Of a stretch of 11,418 nucleotides of DNA, positions 1 to 6,757 are shown one piece after another (within the stretch, counting starts at the first letter, position 1; each line of letters opens with the position of its first letter). Where the stretch lies: NCBI GenBank assembly GCA_043778315.1, contig JAYWGJ010000003.1, forward strand, positions 1 to 11,418. Direction: 5' to 3'. Below the pieces are notes generated by a model that saw nothing but the letters and a program-made list of their open reading frames with translations, was not told where the DNA came from and did not search any database. The position numbers were made by a program, and so were the translations under genes. The DNA comes from JBEEMU01 sp043778315 (GTDB taxonomy: Bacteria; Bacteroidota; Bacteroidia; Chitinophagales; Saprospiraceae).

Positions 1-94
1 ATAACCCTCGCGAGCATCAAAAAGTTTATTGCTTACAGCTTATTGTTTACAGTCAAATAACCCTCGCGAGCATCAAAAAGTTTATTGCTTACAG
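1..94. repeat. Two 38-bp identical direct repeats, 56-bp period
   Basis: Positions 1-38 and 57-94 are identical; both begin ATAACCCTCGCGAGCATC and end GCTTACAG. The 18 bp between them contains a degenerate echo of the repeat end (TTATTGTTTACAG). Each copy carries the 8-bp palindrome CTCGCGAG. The first copy starts at base 1, so the array may extend left of the window. No gene or TAnnTTTG promoter box is visible in 1-118. A short intergenic tandem repeat is the safest description; its function is unknown. Confidence 0.85.
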
Positions 95-118
95 TTCACA
101 GCTTACCGCTTCATATAA

Positions 119-1336
119 ATGAAAATACTCTTTATCACACATTACGCCGACACGCTTGGGGCGAACCGCTCGTTGCTGCACCTTCTCGAGGGCTTGCGCG
201 GCGCGTCGTACAATGTGGAGGTGCAGGTGTGGTGTCCGCGTAGTGGGCGGTTCACCGAAGAGTTGGCGCGGCGCGGCATCGAGTACCGAATACTGCCGTT
301 TCCGAATGCGTATTATACATTTCGGTCGCTCGGATTGTATTTATTTCCGTATAAATGGTGGCTCATACACCAAAATTTTCCTAAATGGACAGCAGAACTT
401 GCCGAATGGCAGCCCGATGTGATACATTCTAATAGCGCGGTCGTGATTTTGGGTGCGATAATAGCCGAAAAACTCAATATTCCGCACGTTTGGCATACAC
501 GGGAGTTCGTTTGGGAGCATTATAAGATGGTTTCGCCGATAAAAAAGGATTTTTTGCACCGATTGCGGCAACAAGCGGCTGCGCACGTCGCTATTTCTGA
601 TTGTGTCAAACAGCGCGCTTTTACCGATTTGGACAGCCAAAAAAACACTATTTTTACGGTATATAATGGTATTGGCACAGCAAAAAAAATAGCTGAAAAT
701 TATAATGATATAACAACTGCAACAGCCGAAAAATCCACTACTCAAAAATCTACTACTCAAAAATCTACTACTCAAAAATCTACTTTTACGTTCCTCAATA
801 TCGGTTTGTTGCACCCCGCAAAAAAGCAAATGGAGGCGTTGCGCGCCTTGCGCATCGTGCGAAAAAATATACCGTTGTCGCAGCCGAATGTACGTTTATT
901 GATAGTCGGAAAAGGGCGAAAAGGCTACGAAATGCGTATGAAATTGTACGTTTGGTGGCATAATTTGAGCAAATCAGTCGATTTTTTGGGTTTTATGGCT
1001 TCGCCTAACGTGGCGTATCAACGCGCCGACGCGGTGTTGATGTGTTCTGAAAACGAAGCGATGGGACGGGTGACAGTGGAGGCGATGGCGCAGGGCAAAC
1101 CCGTGATTGGCAAAATTAGCGGGGCAACGCCCGAAATCATACAAGACGGCGTAAACGGTTTATTGTACGCTAAAAATGAAATTGATTTAGCAAAAAAAAT
1201 GCTAATTTTGATAAATAATGATATTAATACCAACAAAAAAATGATTGAAAACGCCTACGAAACCGTTATAAATAATTTTACAGACGAGACGTATATTAGT
1301 AAAATGTATGCGATTTTTAAAAATGTGATAAAGTGA
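119..1336 (+). CDS. GT4-family glycosyltransferase (glycosyl transferase group 1)
   Basis: This 405-residue protein has the two-domain GT-B layout of family GT4 retaining glycosyltransferases, which move a sugar from a nucleotide-sugar donor to an acceptor, usually in polysaccharide or lipid-glycan synthesis at the cytoplasmic face of the membrane. The N-terminal acceptor domain begins with the strand MKILFITHYA and the loop DTLGANRSLLHLL, which replaces the usual glycine-rich GGAE-type loop. The C-terminal donor domain starts near FLNIGLLHPAKKQ (about 224-237), continues with LLIVGKG (260-266), and contains the EX7E motif as E313...E321 inside ENEAMGRVTVEAMAQGKPVI. The linker at about 204-222 is a run of KSTTQ repeats not expected in the family. 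An in-frame TAA at 116-118 directly precedes the ATG, so this is the earliest possible start. Donor and acceptor cannot be predicted. The gene probably continues a surface-glycan cluster lying to the left. Confidence 0.88.
   Translation: MKILFITHYADTLGANRSLLHLLEGLRGASYNVEVQVWCPRSGRFTEELARRGIEYRILPFPNAYYTFRSLGLYLFPYKWWLIHQNFPKWTAELAEWQPDVIHSNSAVVILGAIIAEKLNIPHVWHTREFVWEHYKMVSPIKKDFLHRLRQQAAAHVAISDCVKQRAFTDLDSQKNTIFTVYNGIGTAKKIAENYNDITTATAEKSTTQKSTTQKSTTQKSTFTFLNIGLLHPAKKQMEALRALRIVRKNIPLSQPNVRLLIVGKGRKGYEMRMKLYVWWHNLSKSVDFLGFMASPNVAYQRADAVLMCSENEAMGRVTVEAMAQGKPVIGKISGATPEIIQDGVNGLLYAKNEIDLAKKMLILINNDINTNKKMIENAYETVINNFTDETYISKMYAIFKNVIK
729..784 (+). repeat. In-frame 15-bp tandem repeat (KSTTQ) inside the glycosyltransferase
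   Basis: The unit AAAAATCTACTACTC occurs at 729-743 (one T-to-C change), 744-758 and 759-773, and partially at 774-784. It encodes repeated KSTTQ at about residues 205-222, between the N- and C-terminal Rossmann-like domains. Because the unit is a multiple of three, copy-number change would alter linker length without a frameshift. Near identity of the copies suggests recent expansion. Confidence 0.92.
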
Positions 1337-1369
1337 TTTGGTTCTTTGAGAATTTTTGTGGTCGGCGCG

Positions 1370-1435
1370 TAACGGCGTGCGGGTTTTAACCCGCATTCAT
1401 CTTGTTTTGTGCGGGTTAAAACCCGCACACCGTTA
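1370..1435. repeat. Long hairpin with 26-bp arms between two plus-strand genes
   Basis: Arm 1370-1395 is the reverse complement of arm 1410-1435 with one mismatch, and the loop is 14 nt. Each arm also contains its own near-palindrome, TGCGGGTTTTAACCCGCA, so each arm can fold on itself. The element lies 33 bp after the stop of the glycosyltransferase and 43 bp before the lipoprotein start. It could act as a transcription terminator, but no clear T-run follows either side. It could equally be a REP-like or small MITE-like interspersed element. Confidence 0.85.
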
Positions 1436-1478
1436 AAAATTACAAAACCAATAATTTAACAATAATAATTCCAAAATC

Positions 1479-2219
1479 ATGACCCCTAAAATTTATTTCG
1501 CTGCCTTTGCAGCCGTCGCATTATTCGCAAGTTGCGACAAAACGAAACCCGCAGTTGGCGCGAACAGCGCAACAAAAATAAGCCTCGAGGCTGCCCTAGC
1601 AAGCGAAGACACGCTTAATGAGGCGCAACGCTGTATGTTGCATACGCAAAAATATACGTTCACCGAAAAAGAGTCGTTTGATAGATGTTTTGCGATGACC
1701 GTGACGCGCAAAAACGGCACACCGATAGTGTTTCCGAAAGAGGTACAAGCAGAGTTGGACTGCGTAGGCAGCGCGTTTAGGTTTTTCGGCGACCGCTATA
1801 TCGTATATTCGGCTGGCGAAAACGTCAATATTTTTGACCTCGAAACGGACAAAAAATTACTGCTATTTACCAATTTTAAAGACATACAAACGAACGCTAC
1901 GGCGATAAGTCCAGACGGCACTAAACTGCTGTTTGTCAATGTATTATACAATAAAGAGGCGCGGGCGAAATCGGATTATAAAGAAGATACGCGCATTCTA
2001 ATCGTCAATTTTGACGCTGCCAAATTTGCCGTTGCAGGCAAGCAAAAATTTGACCGCAAGGTAGATTGGGTGAACTCGGAGGGCAGTATGGTGAACTCGA
2101 AAGACTGCGTTTTTGTGGATAATAATACCATCAAATACCGCGAATTTCACGCGGACGCAGACGGCTTTTCGGACGGAAAGGGCAGTTTTGTGACGCTGGC
2201 GTTAGGCGCGGTGCAGTAG
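1479..2219 (+). CDS. Putative lipoprotein of unknown function
   Basis: I do not recognise the family of this 246-residue protein. The N-terminus is a lipoprotein signal peptide: K4, a hydrophobic stretch at about 5-16, and the lipobox LFASC with the lipidated cysteine at C19. It is therefore probably exported and anchored in a membrane. The body is soluble. The segment around 107-155 (RYIVYSAGENVNIFDLETDKKLL, then TAISPDGTKLLFVN) resembles one or two blades of a TolB/WD40-like beta-propeller, where SPDGTKLLF is a typical strand signature; the rest of a propeller is not evident. Residue 19 is followed by DKTKP rather than a clear acidic surface-export signal. The gene sits after the long hairpin at 1370-1435 and converges on the M48 peptidase gene, with only 14 bp between stops. 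No TAnnTTTG box is visible upstream. Confidence 0.75.
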   Translation: MTPKIYFAAFAAVALFASCDKTKPAVGANSATKISLEAALASEDTLNEAQRCMLHTQKYTFTEKESFDRCFAMTVTRKNGTPIVFPKEVQAELDCVGSAFRFFGDRYIVYSAGENVNIFDLETDKKLLLFTNFKDIQTNATAISPDGTKLLFVNVLYNKEARAKSDYKEDTRILIVNFDAAKFAVAGKQKFDRKVDWVNSEGSMVNSKDCVFVDNNTIKYREFHADADGFSDGKGSFVTLALGAVQ

Positions 2220-2233
2220 CGGAGGTTTCTCCC

Positions 2234-3043
2234 TCAATCCAAATTTTTCAGCCGCTCGCTGAGGCGCGGGTGCGTCCAAGACCACTGCTCCAAATAGTGG
2301 TCTATTGCTTCATTGAGTTCGTTCAGCGCGGTTTGCATCGTGCTGTTGCCTACGGCTTTACCGCTATATCGGTCTGCTTGAAACTCAAATCTATCCGAAA
2401 ATAATTTGATAACAATCATCTGTAAAGACACAGTTATACCTGCCCAAACAGCAGCAGCAAAATCACGCGGTAGCGGAATATAAGGCGCAAGGTATGCTGC
2501 TCCTAAAATAAGTAAAACAAAATATATATAACTAATAAGCATAAAGCGATTGACGTGCCGATGCCACAAATGCCCTGCTTCGTGACACAAAATAGCGTTT
2601 ACGCTTTCGGTAGAAACCTTTTCTACCAAATTATTTTCTATTATAATAATGTTCAAAAAAGACGCGCCGAATGCCCACGCGTTGATGGATTTGTTGTGCG
2701 CCAAAAAAACTTTGGCTTTGATGCCTGTAAATTGCAGCACTCGCGCCTCCAATTCTGGCATTCTCTCCACTTTCCCCGATGCGTAAACGTACACTAATGG
2801 GGAGACGATAAAAAATGACACTACGCTCACCATAGGTAGTAAAAGATAGAATAAATAGGGTTCATTACCTAATAGGTATATAATTATATATACAATGGTC
2901 TGTAATAGGTACATAATCAGCACATTATATAGTGTTCCCTTTATTCCACAAATAATAAACGGATTTTTGGCAATAATACTTAGAAATAATAATACTCCTA
3001 CTTGTATTAATGCAATTTCAAAGCAAAATAATAGGGATTCCAT
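2234..3043 (-). CDS. M48-family membrane zinc metallopeptidase
   Basis: This 269-residue protein is an M48 peptidase, the group including HtpX and Ste24, which cleave or quality-control membrane and exported proteins. The zinc motif HExxH is seen as HEAGH at 154-158, followed by WHRH. The third zinc ligand is E220 in EFQAD, matching the family ExxAD pattern. The family-typical tail THPRLSERL (257-265) is also present. Hydrophobic segments lie at about 8-28, 38-58, 65-88, 168-190 and 195-213, so the catalytic domain is membrane-embedded. NAWAFG (121-126) resembles the NAFA segment of the family before the active-site helix. The start ATG gives a normal N-terminus. The gene lies 49 bp downstream of the T9SS plug-like gene on the same strand, so the two are probably co-transcribed. 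The spacer holds a perfect 12-bp palindrome, AAGTACGTACTT (3074-3085). The substrate is unknown. Confidence 0.9.
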   Translation of the reverse strand: MESLLFCFEIALIQVGVLLFLSIIAKNPFIICGIKGTLYNVLIMYLLQTIVYIIIYLLGNEPYLFYLLLPMVSVVSFFIVSPLVYVYASGKVERMPELEARVLQFTGIKAKVFLAHNKSINAWAFGASFLNIIIIENNLVEKVSTESVNAILCHEAGHLWHRHVNRFMLISYIYFVLLILGAAYLAPYIPLPRDFAAAVWAGITVSLQMIVIKLFSDRFEFQADRYSGKAVGNSTMQTALNELNEAIDHYLEQWSWTHPRLSERLKNLD

Positions 3044-3092
3044 AATAAAGTAATATCTAAAAATATTTTTAAAAAGTACGTACTTCTAAAAC

Positions 3093-4376
3093 CTACGGTT
3101 TCAGCGAATTTATCGTTTGCGCGGCGATAATCCTATCGCAACGGTCGCCCCACGGCTTGTAATACACCACAATAATATAGTCGTTTTCGGTCTCGAAATA
3201 GTCGCCTTCTAAGCGCGACGTGTTTATTTCGTTGCGCAAAGCAGGGTCGTCCGTAACCGTATTTTTTACGGCATACATATAATTATGAAAGCCCTGTTTG
3301 AGCGGCAAGGTCAGTTCGTAGTCGTGCGTACTCGTGTTATATTGCATTTTGTTTTGGTCGTTACACGCCCAATTCGTTAGTCCGCCAAACACATACACGT
3401 CCGCGCCGTTCAGTTCGGCAGCCGTCGCTAAGGCAAAATGCGTGTTCACATAATCCGCTTCTGCGTCCCAATCGTCAAATTGCTGCACTTTTATGACCGA
3501 TTTGCCGTTCGCGTCGAGCAGCGCGTCGTAGCCGTTCTCGCGGCGCGGGTTGTTGCGAAAGCAAATCGCCTCGATGCCGTCGTCCGCGCCCTCCAAATGA
3601 TGCACGCCTTCGCAAGGGTTGCGCACCGACGTGAGGTCGAGCCGTCTAAATTCTTTACCCGCAGGAAAAACAATTTTGTCTTGATAATCATAAACGAGTT
3701 GATTTTCTACTTGAAAATTCGGTTTCAGGTTCGTCAGCGCGTTGTCCCATCTGCCATTTTGCAGCACCGTCACCTGCACCTCGCGGTCGGGGTTGCGGAT
3801 AACCGTACCCTTGTAGTCCACCGTAAAATCGATTTCTTGGTGCGTTCGGTTTTTGCCCGCGCCTGCGGGTACGGGGAATTTGCTGCTGATGCGCACGCGC
3901 GGCTCTACCACCATAAAGCGGCGGACAAAAGCGGGCTTATCCTCCGCGCCGTCCACATACACCTTCACTACATAGTTGCCCGAGCGTTTGATTTGACTCA
4001 TCGAGTTCGGCAAATTGATTTGGTAATGCACATAGCTGCGGTAGGTGCGTGCCGAGTTTTTGTAGTTGCGAAACTGGTCGGTCGCGAAGCCATTAATGTA
4101 CTCCATTTCGTCTATTTCGCTGCGCGTCCAATCGGCGTTGCAAAGCTGTATTCTATAATTATAATTCTTGAAATCGTTGTCGCGGTCGTCAAACGAAAGG
4201 TCTAAACCGCCCGCGCTGCCCAAATCCATAATCGGATAACTGAGTACGATATTCGGAATAGTGAGCCGAACCGAGCCAATATTGGCAGCCGTACTTTCTA
4301 GTATCGCTTGTGCTAATATATTGGTTATAAATACATTAGTTATAATAAAAATAAAAATACATTTTTTGAAATTCAT
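3093..4376 (-). CDS. Type IX secretion system plug-like protein (DUF5103)
   Basis: This 427-residue exported protein resembles the DUF5103 family of Bacteroidota, now described as the type IX secretion plug protein N-terminal domain family. The Plug subunit closes the periplasmic side of the SprA translocon. A signal peptide (MNFKKCIFIFIITNVF...) with a likely cut after LAQ at about residue 23 is clear. Family-like segments follow: VRLTIPNIVLSYPIMDLGS (36-54), a strand where substantial domain similarity starts, and NYNYRIQLCNADWTRSEI (71-88) with MEYINGF, typical of the N-terminal Ig-like domain (about 35-157). The C-terminal half has GADVYVFGGLTNWACN and YELTLPLKQGFHNYMYAV, as expected. T9SS itself is known only in Bacteroidota. 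The identification is from recalled family motifs, not a search. The M48 peptidase gene follows 49 bp downstream. No confident TAnnTTTG box is seen upstream, and the MITE-like element begins about 52 bp upstream of the start. Confidence 0.85.
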   Translation of the reverse strand: MNFKKCIFIFIITNVFITNILAQAILESTAANIGSVRLTIPNIVLSYPIMDLGSAGGLDLSFDDRDNDFKNYNYRIQLCNADWTRSEIDEMEYINGFATDQFRNYKNSARTYRSYVHYQINLPNSMSQIKRSGNYVVKVYVDGAEDKPAFVRRFMVVEPRVRISSKFPVPAGAGKNRTHQEIDFTVDYKGTVIRNPDREVQVTVLQNGRWDNALTNLKPNFQVENQLVYDYQDKIVFPAGKEFRRLDLTSVRNPCEGVHHLEGADDGIEAICFRNNPRRENGYDALLDANGKSVIKVQQFDDWDAEADYVNTHFALATAAELNGADVYVFGGLTNWACNDQNKMQYNTSTHDYELTLPLKQGFHNYMYAVKNTVTDDPALRNEINTSRLEGDYFETENDYIIVVYYKPWGDRCDRIIAAQTINSLKP

Positions 4377-4427
4377 TTTTTTGTTTTAATGATGATAAAA
4401 TAAATGTGTATATTTTGAATTGGATAA

Positions 4428-4764
4428 GTTCGTTTGCGAACCCCTCGAGGGCAGAGCTGGTCAGTTTTATTTTTACACCACGAATTACGCGAATTTCCAT
4501 AAATTTTGATGATTAGATAATTTTAATTCCACCAATTGTTTGAGTAAAAAATTGAAAATTTTTTACTCAAACAGCGAAATTTACAAATTACGCGGTTAAA
4601 ATTCGTGAAATTAGGTTGATTTTGATAATTTTAGAATAAAAATTATCAAAATATTGGTGAAATTAAAAACCGTCCACAGATAGAATTAGTGGAAATTCGC
4701 GTAATTCGTGGTAAAGTTTTGGACTACCGACTACCTCTGCCCCTTGAGGGTTCGTAAACGTTAG
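4428..4764. mobile_element. MITE-like nested inverted-repeat element, non-coding
   Basis: The gap 4377-4855 has no gene and is mostly this element. Its core arms, 4477-4498 and 4691-4712, are perfect 22-bp reverse complements (starting ACCACGAATTACGCG). Outside them a further ~35 bp per side pairs imperfectly: CGTTTGCGAACCCCTCGAGG at 4431-4450 against the complement of CCCTTGAGGGTTCGTAAACG at 4741-4760. Inside, 4521-4536 pairs with 4653-4668 (one mismatch). Two internal hairpins stand at 4538-4552/4558-4572 (15 bp) and 4620-4632/4639-4651 (13 bp). A third partial copy of the arm motif (AATTACGCG) is at 4586-4594. There is no transposase and no obvious target-site duplication. This fits a miniature inverted-repeat element mobilised in trans, or a structured interspersed repeat. 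Confidence 0.72.
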
Positions 4765-4843
4765 ATATAACTACCAATTCATGTTGTAAAATTAAATTAA
4801 AAATAAGCAATAAAAGAAACATTAACCAATCAATAAATATTTT

Positions 4844-4851
4844 TACCTTTG
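4844..4851 (+). promoter_or_regulatory. -7 promoter box for murQ, abutting the start codon
   Basis: TACCTTTG matches the Bacteroidota primary sigma -7 consensus TAnnTTTG exactly. No good TTG is present at -33; the nearest is a weak TTA at 4823-4825, 18 nt upstream. The box ends 4 nt before the ATG at 4856, so transcription would begin at or within a few bases of the start codon. Confidence 0.65.
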
Positions 4852-4855
4852 CTTG

Positions 4856-5668
4856 ATGCAACGTACAACCGAAACCGCGTCGAAATATCGGCATTTAGAA
4901 CAAATGTCGGTCGCCGAACTGATTAGCAATATCAATAAAGAAGACCAAACCGTGCCGCTCGCGGTAGCCGCCGCGCTGCCACAAATAGAGCGGCTCGTAC
5001 ACGCCGTAGTGGCTTGTATGCGGGCTGGCGGACGCTTGTTTTATATCGGCGCAGGCACGTCGGGGCGACTCGGTATCGTTGATGCGTCGGAGTGTCCGCC
5101 TACGTTTGGCGTGCCGCAAGGCATGGTTGTGGGCATCATCGCGGGCGGCGACACGGCTATCCGCAAAGCCGTCGAGTTTGCGGAAGACGACACCGAACAA
5201 GCCTTCCGCGACCTCTTGGAACACGACGTAAATCCGCTCGATATAGTGGTCGGCATCGCCGCGTCGGGCAGTACGCCTTATGTGGTGGGTGGCTTGTCGC
5301 AATGTCGCGGGCGCGGTATCGCGACGGCGTGTGTGGTGTGCAATGCGGGTTCGGCAGTGGCGGAGGTCGCCGATTTTCCCGTTGAGGTAGTAGTTGGCGC
5401 GGAGTTCGTGACGGGCAGTACGCGCATGAAATCGGGTACGGCGCAAAAGCTCGTTTTGAACATGATAACGACCGCCGCTATGGTACAGCTCGGCAGGGTG
5501 CAAGACAATAAAATGGTAGATATGCAATTGACTAACAACAAGTTAGTGGATAGAGGCGAACGTATGATTATGGACGCTACGGGCGCAACGCAGGCAGAAG
5601 CAGCCGCCTTATTAGCGGAGCATGGCAGCGTCCGCGAAGCGGTAAACGCGTGGAATAAGAAAGCGTAA
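4856..5668 (+). CDS. murQ: N-acetylmuramic acid 6-phosphate etherase
   Basis: MurQ cleaves the lactyl ether of MurNAc-6-phosphate to give GlcNAc-6-phosphate and D-lactate, a cytoplasmic step of peptidoglycan recycling. The 270-residue product matches MurQ throughout: EDQTVPLAV (29-37), the SIS-domain phosphate loop GAGTSGRLGIVDASECPPTFG (65-85), GIAASGSTPYV, CNAGSAV, and GAEFVTGSTRMKSGTAQKLVLNM. E79 in ASECPP and D111 in AEDD correspond to the E. coli catalytic residues Glu83 and Asp115. The protein ends soon after the ATGATQAEAAALL helix, so it lacks roughly the last 25 residues of the 298-residue E. coli enzyme. A TTG at 4853 is in frame, but the ATG at 4856 gives an N-terminus that fits the family. 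The gene converges on the acyltransferase gene, with 11 bp between stops, and no other recycling gene is adjacent. Confidence 0.95.
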   Translation: MQRTTETASKYRHLEQMSVAELISNINKEDQTVPLAVAAALPQIERLVHAVVACMRAGGRLFYIGAGTSGRLGIVDASECPPTFGVPQGMVVGIIAGGDTAIRKAVEFAEDDTEQAFRDLLEHDVNPLDIVVGIAASGSTPYVVGGLSQCRGRGIATACVVCNAGSAVAEVADFPVEVVVGAEFVTGSTRMKSGTAQKLVLNMITTAAMVQLGRVQDNKMVDMQLTNNKLVDRGERMIMDATGATQAEAAALLAEHGSVREAVNAWNKKA

Positions 5669-5679
5669 GGTCTGATTAT

Positions 5680-6261
5680 TTATGCGTAATCCATATCGAT
5701 ACTCGACAATTCAGGATATTTTCCTTTATCGATAAGCGGCTTGTAAAACGCCATAATTTCGCGCATATCTTTATCCATATCACCAGAAGGGTATATCATT
5801 TTGCCGATGCCCGCTTCTTTTTTGGTGAAATCGCAGTACGCCAAAGCGATAGGAACACCCGCGCTCAATGCGATATAATAAAAACCGCTTTTCCATTTGG
5901 TGCGTAGGGCGCGCGTCGCTTCGGGTGTGACGCAGACCGCTATTTCGTCGTGTTCTTTGTAGAGTTGCGCCATCGCGTACACCATGTTCGGACGCTCTTC
6001 GCCCGCCGCACGCGGACGGCGGTTGATAGCGATGCCGCCCACAGTCCCGAAAAAAAGATTGAGCGGAAACCGCATCATACTATCTTTTATGGTAAACCGA
6101 ATGGGTACGCGCATGAGTTTGAACGCCCAAAACGCATAGAAAAAATCCCAGTTGGAGGTGTGTGGTGCTGCAATAATCAAGAATCGGCGGAGGTCGGCGG
6201 GTACTACACTTGTCCATTTCCAGCCCAGCAGCCAGTACATTAGTCGCGCTATTTGATACAT
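5680..6261 (-). CDS. Lysophospholipid acyltransferase-like protein (PlsC family)
   Basis: This 193-residue protein belongs to the glycerophospholipid acyltransferase superfamily, whose members transfer a fatty acyl group to lysophosphatidic acid or related lipids at the inner membrane. The catalytic HX4D motif is H34-TSNW-D39 in APHTSNWDFF. The later blocks are in order: GGIAINRRP (75-83) for the arginine-containing second block, VTPEATR (111-117) in place of the usual EGTR block, and GVPIALAY (135-142) for the proline block. The N-terminal stretch MYQIARLMYWLLGW may associate with the membrane. At 193 residues it is shorter than typical PlsC (about 240), like the compact group annotated in Bacteroidota as 1-acyl-sn-glycerol-3-phosphate acyltransferase. 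The acceptor is not certain; an aminolipid or ornithine-lipid role is also possible. It lies 78 bp downstream of the DUF423 gene on the same strand and may be read through from it. Confidence 0.87.
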   Translation of the reverse strand: MYQIARLMYWLLGWKWTSVVPADLRRFLIIAAPHTSNWDFFYAFWAFKLMRVPIRFTIKDSMMRFPLNLFFGTVGGIAINRRPRAAGEERPNMVYAMAQLYKEHDEIAVCVTPEATRALRTKWKSGFYYIALSAGVPIALAYCDFTKKEAGIGKMIYPSGDMDKDMREIMAFYKPLIDKGKYPELSSIDMDYA

Positions 6262-6303
6262 TTTTATAATTTGAATTATGAAATGGAATTATGACTAAAC
6301 CTA

Positions 6304-6322
6304 TAAGGTTTTTAAAACCTTA
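6304..6322 (-). terminator. Small palindrome, possible weak terminator after the DUF423 gene
   Basis: TAAGGTTTT (6304-6312) and AAAACCTTA (6314-6322) are perfect reverse complements around one base. The palindrome sits in the 78-bp gap between the DUF423 gene stop and the acyltransferase start. The stem is AT-rich and only 9 bp with no room for a normal loop, so termination would be weak; it may only be a small interspersed palindrome. Confidence 0.35.
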
Positions 6323-6339
6323 CAACTTTGTACGGTTCG

Positions 6340-6732
6340 CTAGTTGCGCCAAGCCAATACTGCTGCATACGCCCAGCCAGCGATAAAAAACAGCCCGCCA
6401 ATCGGCGTAAGCGCGCCTACCCATACGCCCGAAAATCCGTGCAGGTCGCGGGTAGCCAATACATAGATAGAGCCACTAAACAACACGATGCCGATGCTGA
6501 ACAGTACGCCTACGCGACCGAGTGCGGTACGGAGCGTCGCGTCGGCGTTTTGTTGCCAAACGCCAATAAAAATAAGCGCGAGCGCGTGGTAAAATTGGTA
6601 GCGAACGCCCGTCTCGAAGGTCGCTAATCGCTCAGGTATCAACAAGTTTTTGAGTGCGTGCGCCCCGAACGCACCCAAAATAACGGCTATCATTGCGAAA
6701 ACGCAACCAATAAAAATATTTTTTTTCATCAT
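6340..6732 (-). CDS. DUF423 family small membrane protein (YgdD-like)
   Basis: This protein of about 130 residues is a DUF423 member, a widespread small inner-membrane family without an established biochemical function. Four hydrophobic helices are evident. The family signature AVILGAFGAHALK lies in the first helix and loop, followed by ETGVRYQFYHALALIFIG, FSIGIVLFSGSIYVLA, and TPIGGLFFIAGWAYAAVLA at the C-terminus. The open frame extends upstream to a TTG at 6750, but two adjacent ATGs at 6732 and 6729 give the normal start (MMKKN or MKKN); I chose the first. The longer reading would begin inside the -7 promoter box at 6748-6755, which argues against it. The acyltransferase gene follows 78 bp downstream on the same strand. 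Confidence 0.9.
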   Translation of the reverse strand: MMKKNIFIGCVFAMIAVILGAFGAHALKNLLIPERLATFETGVRYQFYHALALIFIGVWQQNADATLRTALGRVGVLFSIGIVLFSGSIYVLATRDLHGFSGVWVGALTPIGGLFFIAGWAYAAVLAWRN

Positions 6733-6747
6733 AATAATATTAAAATG

Positions 6748-6755
6748 CAAACATA
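6748..6755 (-). promoter_or_regulatory. Candidate -7 box, start-proximal promoter of the DUF423 gene
   Basis: Read on the minus strand this is TATGTTTG, an exact TAnnTTTG match, 15 nt before the ATG at 6732. The -33 region falls inside the hairpin at 6758-6792 and has no TTG, so the match may be fortuitous. Confidence 0.4.
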
Positions 6756-6757
6756 AG

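Noticed and set aside
3438..4205. A 255-codon open frame on the plus strand opposite the plug-like gene
   Set aside because: The minus-strand protein has a signal peptide and family motifs across this region. The plus-strand product is a His/Arg/Val-rich shadow without a start context.
4853..4855. TTG as the murQ start codon
   Set aside because: The ATG follows immediately and gives the expected N-terminus. The TTG would start 1 nt after the end of the -7 box, leaving no room for a transcript start upstream.
4377..4855. A riboswitch or other known structured RNA upstream of murQ
   Set aside because: The pairing is explained by inverted-repeat arms of a repeat element. I see no known riboswitch core, and the murQ promoter lies downstream of it.
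4895..5527. A 210-codon open frame on the minus strand opposite murQ
   Set aside because: It is fully inside murQ, whose catalytic motifs are intact. The antisense product is Arg/His-rich and unlike any family I know.
6733..6750. TTG at 6750 as the start of the DUF423 gene
   Set aside because: The added residues are not family-like and the codon falls inside a TAnnTTTG box. The double ATG at 6732/6729 is followed by the usual KKN and the first membrane helix.
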